A stretch of DNA of 8,684 bases from Candidatus Aegiribacteria sp. (GTDB taxonomy: Bacteria > Fermentibacterota > Fermentibacteria > Fermentibacterales > JCC-6). Numbering within the stretch: position 1 is the first letter of the stretch; each line of letters begins with the position of its first letter. Of this stretch, positions 1 through 6,567 are shown in pieces. Both the position numbers and the translations under genes were made by a program. Location of the stretch: the NCBI GenBank assembly GCA_030600975.1, contig JAUVUL010000041.1, forward strand, positions 1 to 8,684, in the 5' to 3' direction. Below the pieces are notes generated by a model that worked only from the letters and a program-made list of their open reading frames with translations, was not told the origin of the DNA and searched no databases.

Positions 1-1292
1 ATCATCGGCCAGGCATGGTATCCGAACGAACCGTTCAGATACACAATGCCGGCGCAGATCCTGGCGGGCAGGCCGACCGCGCGAGCGAGAGCCACGGTGA
101 GTATCGTGTGCTCGTTGCAGTCTCCCCTGAGGTTTTCCATTACATCCACTGCTGAAGGAAGGGAAACCGTAGGGCTGTTCTCAACACTGGTGTCAACGAA
201 TGAAGCGATTCTTCTGGCGGCTTCCCACGAATCGGCTGAACCGTCAGTCAGGCTGGCCGCCATCGAAGTAATCACCGAATCATCACATTGTATCATAGAC
301 TCGGGAAGAGTGAACTCAATCAGGTCCCCGGGTATTGAAGGCGGGAATTGAGCGATCTGACCAGGTACGCTGTTTGAAACCGTTACGGTGCAGCCTGTCG
401 CTGTCTGGATGGGAGGAAGGTTCAGATGGAACTGGTTCCAGTCTATCTCTCCCTGAAGAACGAAGGTTCTGGGCTCCGTGCTTCTGGGGTTCGAGATCGG
501 AGTTGAGGATACGGCAAACACTTCGTAGAGATCTCTGGTTGCCACAATGTCGCCCCCCTGCTCCGGAGGAACGCGCGACATATCCATACCGAGACCTTCT
601 TCGAATTCCCTGATGATCTGACCCTCGAATACCCAGACGGTATTCCTCGTTCCCATCTGTGAAAGGCTCAGTCTGGCAGCATTTACGGTATCGCCAAGAA
701 GAGATACTTCCTCGAAACCGGAGCATACGGCTGTGGATGAGAGTATCATGCCGCTGGCGGGATCAAAGGACTGGAAAGTTCTCTCCTGTCCTTCCGTCCA
801 TTCCATTGAGGCGCACGCCAGATCTGCCAGAACCGGCAGATAATCACCCTCGATAACGGTTTCATTCTCTATTACCCTTCCAGCCGTGCCTATCTCCGAG
901 ATCAAAAGAGAATCCTGCCTCCAGGCCCTTATGGTAATAGTTGCCGAGCCGTCTGACATCTGCATCTCCATGTGCCCCAGATTGTACTCCCTGTCCGAAA
1001 CAGCGATCATGGTCATTTCGATATCTCTACGGTTGCCCATGAGTATCATGTTCCAGCTGATGGTCTGCGTTATAAGGAGTGAATCGGTTCCAAGGTCTTC
1101 AATGTCCAGCTGCATGTATCCCACATCGTCACCCTGAATCGAAACCGCGAACTTCTGGGTACCCGCGTCGGCAGCGGTAACGTAAAGGTCGGAATCCGGG
1201 CTTCCGCTTTCACTGCCGCCATCGTTGGATCCGCAGGCAACAACAGGTATCAACAGCACTAAGGTCCAAAATGTAACAAAAACAGGTTTCAT
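1..1292 (-). CDS. Lipoprotein with C-terminal transglutaminase-like domain (partial, runs off left edge)
   Basis: The frame is open from the ATG at 1292 to the window edge, giving 430 residues without a stop. The N-terminus is a type II signal peptide: a short basic start, a hydrophobic stretch over residues 4-19 and a lipobox V-V-A-C with the lipidated Cys at residue 20, followed by a Gly/Ser/Asp-rich linker. Residues about 35-340 are of no family I recognise and look beta-rich. Residues about 360-430 resemble the transglutaminase core: R-G-D-C-N-E-H-T with candidate nucleophile Cys392, then the Y-H-A-W motif with His426. The third catalytic residue (Asp) would lie beyond the edge. Proteins of this fold can be proteases, amidases or cross-linking enzymes, so the substrate is unknown; the protein should sit on the outer face of a membrane. 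The ATG overlaps the stop of the upstream epimerase gene by four bases, with a GGAGCGAAGAG ribosome site inside that gene. Confidence 0.85.
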   Translation of the reverse strand, partial: MKPVFVTFWTLVLLIPVVACGSNDGGSESGSPDSDLYVTAADAGTQKFAVSIQGDDVGYMQLDIEDLGTDSLLITQTISWNMILMGNRRDIEMTMIAVSDREYNLGHMEMQMSDGSATITIRAWRQDSLLISEIGTAGRVIENETVIEGDYLPVLADLACASMEWTEGQERTFQSFDPASGMILSSTAVCSGFEEVSLLGDTVNAARLSLSQMGTRNTVWVFEGQIIREFEEGLGMDMSRVPPEQGGDIVATRDLYEVFAVSSTPISNPRSTEPRTFVLQGEIDWNQFHLNLPPIQTATGCTVTVSNSVPGQIAQFPPSIPGDLIEFTLPESMIQCDDSVITSMAASLTDGSADSWEAARRIASFVDTSVENSPTVSLPSAVDVMENLRGDCNEHTILTVALARAVGLPARICAGIVYLNGSFGYHAWPM

Positions 1293-2353
1293 CTCTTCGC
1301 TCCAATATAGTTTTCTATTGATGCAGCAATCCTGATACCGGCTTTCCCATCCCAGAGCGGGATCTCCCGTGGCAATTCGGGGCGGTTCTCGATCTGCCTC
1401 GCTACTGCTTCCACTATTCCAACTACATCCGGACAGAGAACGTTAGTTCCAAGTTCCAGTGTAACCGGCCTTTCAGTGTTGGTCCTCACGGTAACACACG
1501 GCACTCCGAGAACACTCGTTTCCTCCTGAACACCTCCGGAATCGGTTATTACAACCGAAGCCTCAGCCTGCGCCCTGATGAAGTTAAGGTATGACAGGGG
1601 CCTTTCAATTAAAATCCTGTCCGGGATTGTAATGTCCCAGTCGAAAATGTGCCCCAGAGTTCTCGGATGCGCAGGGAAGATCACTTTCAGGTCATTCAGG
1701 CCGCCAAGTGCTTCCAGTATTGCGGACAGCCTGTCGGGATCATCAACGTTCGAGGGTCTGTGAAGTGTAACAAGCGCGAAGGGTTCTTCCGATAACTGCT
1801 CTCCTTTGTCCATCGCCACTGGTAGAAGCCTTAGCAATGTATCTATCATGGGATTCCCTACAAGCCTGATCATTTCACTGCTCTTCCCTTCCGCAAGCAG
1901 GTTATCACGCGCTTCGGAGCTGGTAATAAGGAGCAGGTCGGCAAGCTGGTCGGTGAGTACCCTGTTTATCTCTTCAGGCATGCCACGGTCAAAACTTCTG
2001 AGTCCCGCCTCAACATGTATTACATGTATGCCGTACCTGACGGCAACAAGTGAGCATGCCAGTGTCGAATTGATATCCCCTACAACTACCACCGCATCGG
2101 GCATCCGGCTGAGAATAACATCCTCGTAACGTTTCATGATGGTTGCGGTCTGTACGGTTATGCTCGCTGAACCCACCTCAAGGTTAATATCAGGCTTGGG
2201 CAGATCCAGCTCATCGAAAAAACTCTGGGACATTATGTGATCGTAGTGCTGCCCGGTATGAACAATCCTTACCTCGAAAGCAGGATCTATGTTCTTTATT
2301 ATCGGATCAACCTTCATGAAATTGGGTCTTGCCCCACAGACAATATCAATCAT
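1289..2353 (-). CDS. wecB: UDP-N-acetylglucosamine 2-epimerase (non-hydrolysing)
   Basis: This cytosolic enzyme of the WecB/MnaA family interconverts UDP-GlcNAc and UDP-ManNAc, feeding surface polysaccharide synthesis. The 354-residue length is close to the family norm of about 370. Visible motifs in order are G-A-R-P-N near the start (residues 7-11), T-G-Q-H-Y-D (33-38), G-D-x-N-S-T (92-97, with Asp93), H-V-E-A-G-L-R-S (113-120, with Glu115), P-E-E-x-N-R (126-131, with Glu128), an L-H-R-P segment (His199), and D-S-G-G-V-Q-E-E (271-278), followed by the T-E-R-P segment (293-296). These match the known catalytic Asp/Glu/Glu/His set. The ATG lies 17 bases after the rpiB stop, with GGGGAA just upstream. 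Its stop overlaps the start of the lipoprotein gene (ATGA). Specificity for other UDP-sugars, such as diacetylated ones, cannot be excluded. No other polysaccharide genes lie in the window. Confidence 0.9.
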   Translation of the reverse strand: MIDIVCGARPNFMKVDPIIKNIDPAFEVRIVHTGQHYDHIMSQSFFDELDLPKPDINLEVGSASITVQTATIMKRYEDVILSRMPDAVVVVGDINSTLACSLVAVRYGIHVIHVEAGLRSFDRGMPEEINRVLTDQLADLLLITSSEARDNLLAEGKSSEMIRLVGNPMIDTLLRLLPVAMDKGEQLSEEPFALVTLHRPSNVDDPDRLSAILEALGGLNDLKVIFPAHPRTLGHIFDWDITIPDRILIERPLSYLNFIRAQAEASVVITDSGGVQEETSVLGVPCVTVRTNTERPVTLELGTNVLCPDVVGIVEAVARQIENRPELPREIPLWDGKAGIRIAASIENYIGAKR

Positions 2354-2370
2354 TTATTTCCCCAGTGTAA

Positions 2371-2823
2371 TTAACGAAAATCGGTTTGTGATAGTGATTC
2401 AATCTTGCCGGTTCTTCTGCTGTGCCGACCACCGTCGAATTCCTCCCGGAGAAAGACCGTAGTGATCTCCCTGGCAAGAAAAGGAGCGATTATCCCGCCT
2501 CCCAGAATCAGTACATTCGCGTTATTATGATGCCTGGCATAGAAGGCCATTCCCGGAAACAGGCAGAGGGCTGCCCTGATACCGGGATACCTGTTGGCAC
2601 TCATACTCATGCCTATTCCCGAATTGCAAATGAGGATGCCCCGCTCAGCTTTTCCCTCCAGTAGATGCCTGCACAGGTCTCCGGCGAAATCGGGATAGTC
2701 AACCGAATCGGACGAAGAAGTGCCCATATCCTCAATGGTCAGATCCATCTCCTCAGCAAGCCACGGAATGAGGTCGCGCTTCAAGGGGAAACCGGCATGA
2801 TCGCTCGCAATGGCCAGTTTCAT
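2371..2823 (-). CDS. rpiB: Ribose-5-phosphate isomerase B
   Basis: This is an RpiB/LacAB-family sugar-phosphate isomerase that interconverts ribose 5-phosphate and ribulose 5-phosphate in the pentose phosphate pathway. I place the start at the ATG at 2823 because the protein then begins M-K-L-A-I-A-S-D-H-A-G, the canonical N-terminus. The longer frame reaching 2880 adds 19 atypical residues inside the upstream gene. The result is 150 residues, the normal family length. Seen are S-D-H-A-G (7-11), V-D-Y-P-D (41-45), the active-site Cys66 in C-N-S-G-I-G-M-S, the A-R-H-H-N-N-A-N-V-L segment (97-106) with the acid/base His, and G-G-R-H-S-R-R (131-137). The usual motif around the Cys is C-G-T/S-G, so the Asn67 here is a deviation. 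The gene follows the ptb-like stop by 5 bases, without a strong Shine-Dalgarno, which suggests translational coupling. Action on another aldose phosphate is possible. Confidence 0.88.
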   Translation of the reverse strand: MKLAIASDHAGFPLKRDLIPWLAEEMDLTIEDMGTSSSDSVDYPDFAGDLCRHLLEGKAERGILICNSGIGMSMSANRYPGIRAALCLFPGMAFYARHHNNANVLILGGGIIAPFLAREITTVFLREEFDGGRHSRRTGKIESLSQTDFR

Positions 2824-2828
2824 CAGTT

Positions 2829-3749
2829 CTAGCCTTCGGCTCCATAATTGGCGACAACAGTTGAGAGAACGATGGAACATAGTTTTGATTCGGCAGAATC
2901 AGCTCTTGATGTAAGGACTACAGGGTTGTTGGCTCCCATGATAACAGCTCCCAGTTCTCCACCGGAAATGAAGATCAGTGATTTGTAAAGAATATTTGCA
3001 GCCTCTATATCCGGGAGGACGAGGATGTCCGCATCACCTCCGACGGGAGAATCTATCTTCTTGATCCTGCAGGCTTCGGCCGAAACGGCGAGGTCCATGG
3101 CAAGCGGGGCGTCGAAGATAATATCCCCGAACTCGCCGGCATCAGCCATTTCCTTCATCCTGGCAGCTTCCATGGTGCAGGGCATTTTCTCGTAAGGGAT
3201 TTCCTTTGCGCACACATAGGTTGATTTGGGATGCTCGATTCCGAGGGCTCTGGCCACGATAATGGCATTTTTAAGCATTGCTACTTTCTGATCGTAATCC
3301 GGGGCTATGTTCATGGCTGCATCTGTAATGATCAGAAGCTTATGGTATCCGGGAACATCAAATGCGGCAACATGGCTCAGGACTCCGGGTCCTCTGATTC
3401 CCTTCTCTCTGTCCAGAATGGCTTTCAGGAAAGTACTTGAGGCAACAAAGCCCTTCATTATCAGATCCGCGTTGCCGGAACGGATAACTTCGACACCCTT
3501 TTCGGATGCCGTTTTGTCATCCTCCGCATGGATGATCTCAACACCGTTGAGGTCGAAACCAGCCTTTTCAGCGGCTTCCCTGATTCCCGGCTCAGGGCCT
3601 ATCAGCACAGCATCCGCCATATCGTCTTTAACTGCAGAACCTATTGCACTCATGGTTTCTACTTCATCGGCACGTACAACGGCTACTCGTTTCGAGGGAA
3701 GTTCCCTTGCGATTTTTTTCATTTCCTCAAGACTTCTGATAGGTTCCAT
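2829..3749 (-). CDS. ptb: Phosphate acetyl/butyryltransferase family protein (Ptb-like)
   Basis: This is a member of the phosphate acetyl/butyryltransferase family (PTA_PTB). It transfers an acyl group between CoA and phosphate, giving acyl-phosphate that a kinase can use for ATP. The 306-residue length fits phosphate butyryltransferases (about 300) rather than long Pta proteins. Seen are the M-K-G motif (98-100), D-A-P-L-A-M-D-L-A-V-S (213-223), G-D-A-D-I-L-V-L-P-D-I-E-A-A-N (238-252) and P-V-V-L-T-S-R-A-D-S (276-285), all typical of the family's active site. The ATG at 3749 is preceded by an AGGGGG ribosome site five bases upstream and is the first gene of the minus operon. No butyrate or acetate kinase gene is beside it, so the acyl chain used is not shown by context. 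Acetyl, propionyl or branched acyl groups are all possible. Confidence 0.87.
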   Translation of the reverse strand: MEPIRSLEEMKKIARELPSKRVAVVRADEVETMSAIGSAVKDDMADAVLIGPEPGIREAAEKAGFDLNGVEIIHAEDDKTASEKGVEVIRSGNADLIMKGFVASSTFLKAILDREKGIRGPGVLSHVAAFDVPGYHKLLIITDAAMNIAPDYDQKVAMLKNAIIVARALGIEHPKSTYVCAKEIPYEKMPCTMEAARMKEMADAGEFGDIIFDAPLAMDLAVSAEACRIKKIDSPVGGDADILVLPDIEAANILYKSLIFISGGELGAVIMGANNPVVLTSRADSAESKLCSIVLSTVVANYGAEG

Positions 3750-3754
3750 TGATG

Positions 3755-3760
3755 CCCCCT
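3755..3760 (-). promoter_or_regulatory. Ribosome binding site of the ptb-like gene
   Basis: AGGGGG on the minus strand lies five bases before the ATG at 3749 and supports that start. Confidence 0.7.
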
Positions 3761-3824
3761 GTAAGAATGATTTACGGCTTAGTACTATTACGCATTAAAC
3801 AAACAAAAGGAATATAGCTCCTGC

Positions 3825-3853
3825 ATATTATTTCCTGCAAGAAGTGTTGACAA
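3825..3853 (-). promoter_or_regulatory. Candidate sigma70-type promoter for the ptb-rpiB-wecB-lipoprotein operon
   Basis: On the minus strand, TTGTCA (3853-3848) is separated by 17 bases from TAATAT (3830-3825). The -35 matches consensus at five of six positions and the -10 at four of six. It lies about 75 bases before the first start codon. A second possible -10, TATATT (3816-3811), lies just downstream but has a poorer -35. The call rests on sequence match alone. Confidence 0.5.
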
Positions 3854-3876
3854 AAAGCATTGCAGAAATGAGATTT
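3847..3876 (+). promoter_or_regulatory. Candidate promoter for the lat-aldolase operon
   Basis: A perfect TTGACA (3847-3852) on the plus strand is followed after 17-18 bases by a weak -10 (GAGATT or AGATTT, 3870-3876). The weak -10 suggests that an activator or alternative contacts may be needed. Its -35 overlaps the -35 of the divergent minus-strand promoter by five bases. The leader to the ATG at 3986 would be about 105 bases. Confidence 0.35.
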
Positions 3877-3889
3877 GAAGGCACTCTTC

Positions 3890-3903
3890 ATAAGGTAACT
3901 TAT
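3890..3903. repeat. Short perfect inverted repeat, possible operator
   Basis: ATAAG-GTAA-CTTAT forms perfect 5-base arms around a 4-base centre. It lies just downstream of the candidate plus-strand promoter, where a dimeric repressor could block initiation. It is short enough to be chance. Confidence 0.25.
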
Positions 3904-3973
3904 CTTTGTAATCGGATAACCGGACATCTGCGTTCAACAGTAACGCTAAAATGTAATTTCAATCTCCAGGAAA

Positions 3974-3980
3974 GGGGTGG
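3974..3980 (+). promoter_or_regulatory. Ribosome binding site of the lysine aminotransferase gene
   Basis: GGGGTGG ends five bases before the ATG at 3986. It decides this start against a competing overlapping frame that begins at 3844 and lacks such a site. Confidence 0.65.
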
Positions 3981-3985
3981 TATAA

Positions 3986-5305
3986 ATGAAACACATACCA
4001 ACATCAGAAGTCAGATCTACAATAGCAAGCCATATGCTGGCAGACGGGTTTGATATGGTACTCGATCTGAGAAAAAGCAAGGGAAGTACGATACACGATG
4101 CGGCTGAAGACAGAGATTATCTTGATCTCTTCAGCTTTTTCGCGTCGGCCCCTCTAGGAATGAACCATCCCGCGCTCTGTACGGAAGAGTTCAGAAGTCA
4201 TCTTGCTGATATAGCGATTAACAAGCCTTCCAACTCCGATTTCTACACGGAAGAACTTGCCTCATTTGTAGAAGCTTTCGCTGATACGGTTATTCCCGAC
4301 AGCCATCCCTACCTTTTCTTCGTGTCGGGCGGCGCACTTGCAGTCGAAAATGCAATGAAGACAGCCTTTGACTGGAAGGTCAGGGAGAATCTCAAGGCCG
4401 GAAGAGGCGAGATCGGCAAGAAAGTGATTCATTTCAGGCATGCTTTCCACGGAAGATCCGGATATACGCTTTCCATGACAAATACCGCCGACCCCAGGAA
4501 GTACATGTACTTCCCTCAGTTCGACTGGCCCAGGGTGGATCCACCCGCCATCGTATTCCCTCTTGAGGATAATCTGGATGCGGTTATCGAGGCTGAGAAG
4601 AAATCACTCGCCCAGATAGACGATGCCATAAGCAAGTATGGCCATGATATCGCATGTCTTGTTATCGAGCCTATCCAGGGAGAAGGTGGCGACAATCACT
4701 TCAGACCTGAATATCTTCAACAACTTCGCGACAGGGCTGACAAGCATGGATTCCTGCTGATCTACGATGAGATCCAGACCGGTATGGGACTCACCGGTGA
4801 ATGGTGGGCCTGGCAGTCAATAGGTGTGGAACCTGATATTTTCTGCTTCGGCAAGAAATCACAGGTCTGCGGCATCGCCTCGAACAGGCGGATTGACAGT
4901 ATTGAGAACAACGTATTCCATGAATCCAGCAGGCTGAACTCAACCTGGGGCGGCAATCTCGTGGATATGGTAAGATGTAATAAATACCTTGATATAATGG
5001 TCAAGGAGAACATTCTTGAAAATGTTCGTTCCCGGAGTGAAACCCTCCTTGGTGGTCTTAAGAATCTGCAGAAGAAATACCCCGAACAGATTTCCAACGT
5101 AAGGGGCAAAGGCCTCATGTGCGCGTTTGACCTTCCCGACGGCGAAATCAGGGACAATATGGTTGCTGAAATAATGAAAAACGGAGCCATCATTCTTCCG
5201 TGCGGCCAGAAAAGCATCAGGTTCAGGCCCCCGCTGAACATCTCCGACGAAGAGATTCTGAAGGGACTGGATATTATTTCGAAGGTCGCGGGTAATATTC
5301 TCTGA
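3986..5305 (+). CDS. lat: L-lysine 6-aminotransferase (PLP-dependent, class III)
   Basis: This is a cytosolic PLP enzyme expected to move the epsilon-amino group of L-lysine to 2-oxoglutarate, giving glutamate and 2-aminoadipate 6-semialdehyde, which cyclises to piperideine-6-carboxylate. The 439 residues match the family length. Seen are F-V-S-G-G-A-L-A-V-E-N-A (112-123), the aromatic A-F-H-G region (153-156), I-E-P-I-Q-G-E-G-G-D-N-H (227-238), the PLP-ring Asp261 in Y-D-E-I-Q-T-G, and F-G-K-K-S-Q-V-C-G (288-296), in which the first Lys (290) should form the Schiff base. The A-V-E-N-A and F-G-K-K-x-Q-V-C-G signatures separate Lat from ornithine and GABA aminotransferases. A further G-W/T segment S-T-W-G-G-N (319-324) also fits. 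The gene is followed after 10 bases by an aldolase gene and is divergent from the ptb operon. Use of another omega-amino substrate remains possible. Confidence 0.88.
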   Translation: MKHIPTSEVRSTIASHMLADGFDMVLDLRKSKGSTIHDAAEDRDYLDLFSFFASAPLGMNHPALCTEEFRSHLADIAINKPSNSDFYTEELASFVEAFADTVIPDSHPYLFFVSGGALAVENAMKTAFDWKVRENLKAGRGEIGKKVIHFRHAFHGRSGYTLSMTNTADPRKYMYFPQFDWPRVDPPAIVFPLEDNLDAVIEAEKKSLAQIDDAISKYGHDIACLVIEPIQGEGGDNHFRPEYLQQLRDRADKHGFLLIYDEIQTGMGLTGEWWAWQSIGVEPDIFCFGKKSQVCGIASNRRIDSIENNVFHESSRLNSTWGGNLVDMVRCNKYLDIMVKENILENVRSRSETLLGGLKNLQKKYPEQISNVRGKGLMCAFDLPDGEIRDNMVAEIMKNGAIILPCGQKSIRFRPPLNISDEEILKGLDIISKVAGNIL

Positions 5306-5315
5306 GAGGAATGAA

Positions 5316-6149
5316 ATGGACCTCATAAGGGCAACAAAGGAGGATATAAGCCGTATTGCCGTCGAGCTGGCAAGAACAGGCTGGGCCGAAGCCAATGCGG
5401 GTAATATCTCCGTACTTCTGCCTGAGGGGTCCGATAACTCGTTATGGGATGAGGATGTCGTTACAGACATCCTCCCCTCCCCCATACCGGAACTCGCCGG
5501 GCGGACTTTTCTTGTTACCTGTGCCGGAAGCAGGTTCAGAAAGCTTCTGCTTGAGCTGGATACCGAAATCATTCCCGTAAGGATTTCGGCGGATGGAATG
5601 AAAGTAATTCGGTTCGCATCCTCCAAGGAGCCGACAACCGAATTCAGTACACACCTTCTGGTGCTGGCGGAAGCCACCAACCGGGGGTGGGAAACCGCCT
5701 CCCTGGTCCACACCCACTCCACCCACATGCTTGCGCTCTCCTCAAGCGACCTCCCCGCGGAAATGCTGGAGGATGCCGTGAACAGGTCCCATCCGGAAGT
5801 CTCTCTTCTGATGAGCAGGGGTGTCCGGTTCATGGATTACATGACTCCCGGAACCTGGGAACTGGGAGAAGAAACCGCCAGAGCTTTCCGCGAGAGTGAC
5901 TGCGTAATCTGGAGAAAGCATGGAATTCTCGGCCTTGGAAAGGATATCGACTCGGCGTGCGATGCCGTTGAGGTCGTGGAGAAAGCTGCCAGGCTTCTCC
6001 TGCTTGAAAAATCGGCCTTCGGCAAATTCGTAGGTCTCAAGGACAGAGACCTGATGCTTTCCATGGACACAGATGAGAACCGCTCAGATACCGAACCCGA
6101 TGAACAGGATGATTCACTATCCCCGGTGCCTCCTGTTATCGAAACCTGA
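5316..6149 (+). CDS. Class II aldolase, rhamnulose-1-phosphate aldolase (RhaD) type
   Basis: This is a zinc-dependent class II aldolase/adducin-fold protein of 277 residues; RhaD of E. coli has about 274. Shared with RhaD in order are G-W-A-E-A-N-A-G-N-I-S (22-32), F-L-V-T-C-A-G-S-R-F-R (65-75), T-T-E-F with catalytic-base candidate Glu109, V-H-T-H-S-T with zinc ligands His132 and His134, M-T-P-G-T-W-E-L-G (176-184), and K-H-G-I with third ligand His202. The reaction would be cleavage of a ketose 1-phosphate to DHAP and an aldehyde, or the reverse. The true substrate is not shown, and no rhamnose kinase or isomerase is present. The C-terminus (about 251-277) is a non-homologous tail with 9 acidic residues in positions 251-266. 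The start at 5316 has AGAGGA upstream and follows the lat stop by 10 bases, so one operon is likely. Confidence 0.8.
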   Translation: MDLIRATKEDISRIAVELARTGWAEANAGNISVLLPEGSDNSLWDEDVVTDILPSPIPELAGRTFLVTCAGSRFRKLLLELDTEIIPVRISADGMKVIRFASSKEPTTEFSTHLLVLAEATNRGWETASLVHTHSTHMLALSSSDLPAEMLEDAVNRSHPEVSLLMSRGVRFMDYMTPGTWELGEETARAFRESDCVIWRKHGILGLGKDIDSACDAVEVVEKAARLLLLEKSAFGKFVGLKDRDLMLSMDTDENRSDTEPDEQDDSLSPVPPVIET

Positions 6150-6228
6150 TCACTATGTAACGCTATAGAGTCCGCAACAGGGGAGTGTAATGAGCCACTC
6201 TACTTGCATCTCATAAGCCTTTCCAGAG

Positions 6229-6246
6229 GCATACTGTGAAGTATGC
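6229..6246. repeat. Short inverted repeat after the lat-aldolase operon
   Basis: GCATAC and GTATGC are perfect 6-base arms around a 6-base loop, 80 bases after the aldolase stop. No T-run follows, so it is a poor terminator candidate. It may be chance or an RNA 3' end structure. Confidence 0.25.
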
Positions 6247-6521
6247 ATGCAGGTGGATGTATGAAGATTCTTCACCGGCATAGATGTCTCCATATTATAT
6301 GCGGGAAACTGCGTGTTCTTTTGTATTTTGAGTTTTCTATCTTAGTCTTCTGATTTTTCATCTCGCAGAGATATGATTCTAACTACCTTCCTTAGGCTGG
6401 GAAGTTATGGTCCCAATTTGCTTTTGAAATTAAATTTTAAATTCTAATTATCGTAAAGTGAGAATTGGGTAATGGTGGACACATTCCGGTTAGGAAAGGA
6501 GAATCTGACGCTTTATCATTA

Positions 6522-6550
6522 TTTACTGCAGGAAATAAATTAACTATACT
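6522..6550 (+). promoter_or_regulatory. Candidate sigma70-type promoter for the small exported protein
   Basis: TTTACT (6522-6527), a 17-base spacer and TATACT (6545-6550) match consensus at four and five of six positions. The -10 ends only 17 bases before the ATG at 6568, so a transcript starting about 7 bases downstream would begin at the Shine-Dalgarno itself. The leader would be about 11 bases long. Confidence 0.45.
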
Positions 6551-6556
6551 GGCTGC

Positions 6557-6564
6557 AGGAGGAA
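6557..6564 (+). promoter_or_regulatory. Strong ribosome binding site
   Basis: AGGAGGAA lies five bases from its AGGAGG core to the ATG at 6568. It is the best Shine-Dalgarno in the window and fixes the start of the small exported protein. Confidence 0.75.
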
Positions 6565-6567
6565 GCA

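Larger units (their letters stand above)
6150..6567. other. Gene-poor intergenic stretch
   Basis: No convincing coding region was found on either strand. It holds a short hairpin (6229-6246), an AT-rich block at about 6423-6452, a transposon-end-like sequence near 6473-6510 and the promoter and ribosome site of the next gene. No clear intrinsic terminator for the lat operon (GC stem plus T-run) was seen. Confidence 0.6.

Noticed and set aside
316..726. Minus-strand frame inside the lipoprotein gene
   Set aside because: It is an out-of-frame shadow; the lipoprotein frame has a signal peptide and transglutaminase motifs.
2824..2880. Longer N-terminus for RpiB
   Set aside because: The 19 extra residues lie inside the preceding gene and do not resemble the family, whereas the internal ATG gives the canonical start.
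3307..3798. Plus-strand frame opposite the ptb-like gene
   Set aside because: It is antisense to conserved Ptb motifs and has no family features.
3844..4053. Plus-strand frame overlapping the start of the lysine aminotransferase
   Set aside because: It has no ribosome site, no recognisable family and overlaps a strongly supported gene.
4940..5833. Long minus-strand frame across the lat/aldolase boundary
   Set aside because: It is antisense to two well-supported enzymes, and its serine/arginine-rich protein is typical of a shadow frame.
6423..6452. AT-rich block with partial palindromes, considered as an origin or terminator
   Set aside because: The symmetry is imperfect, there is no GC stem or iteron set, and its composition alone explains the pattern.
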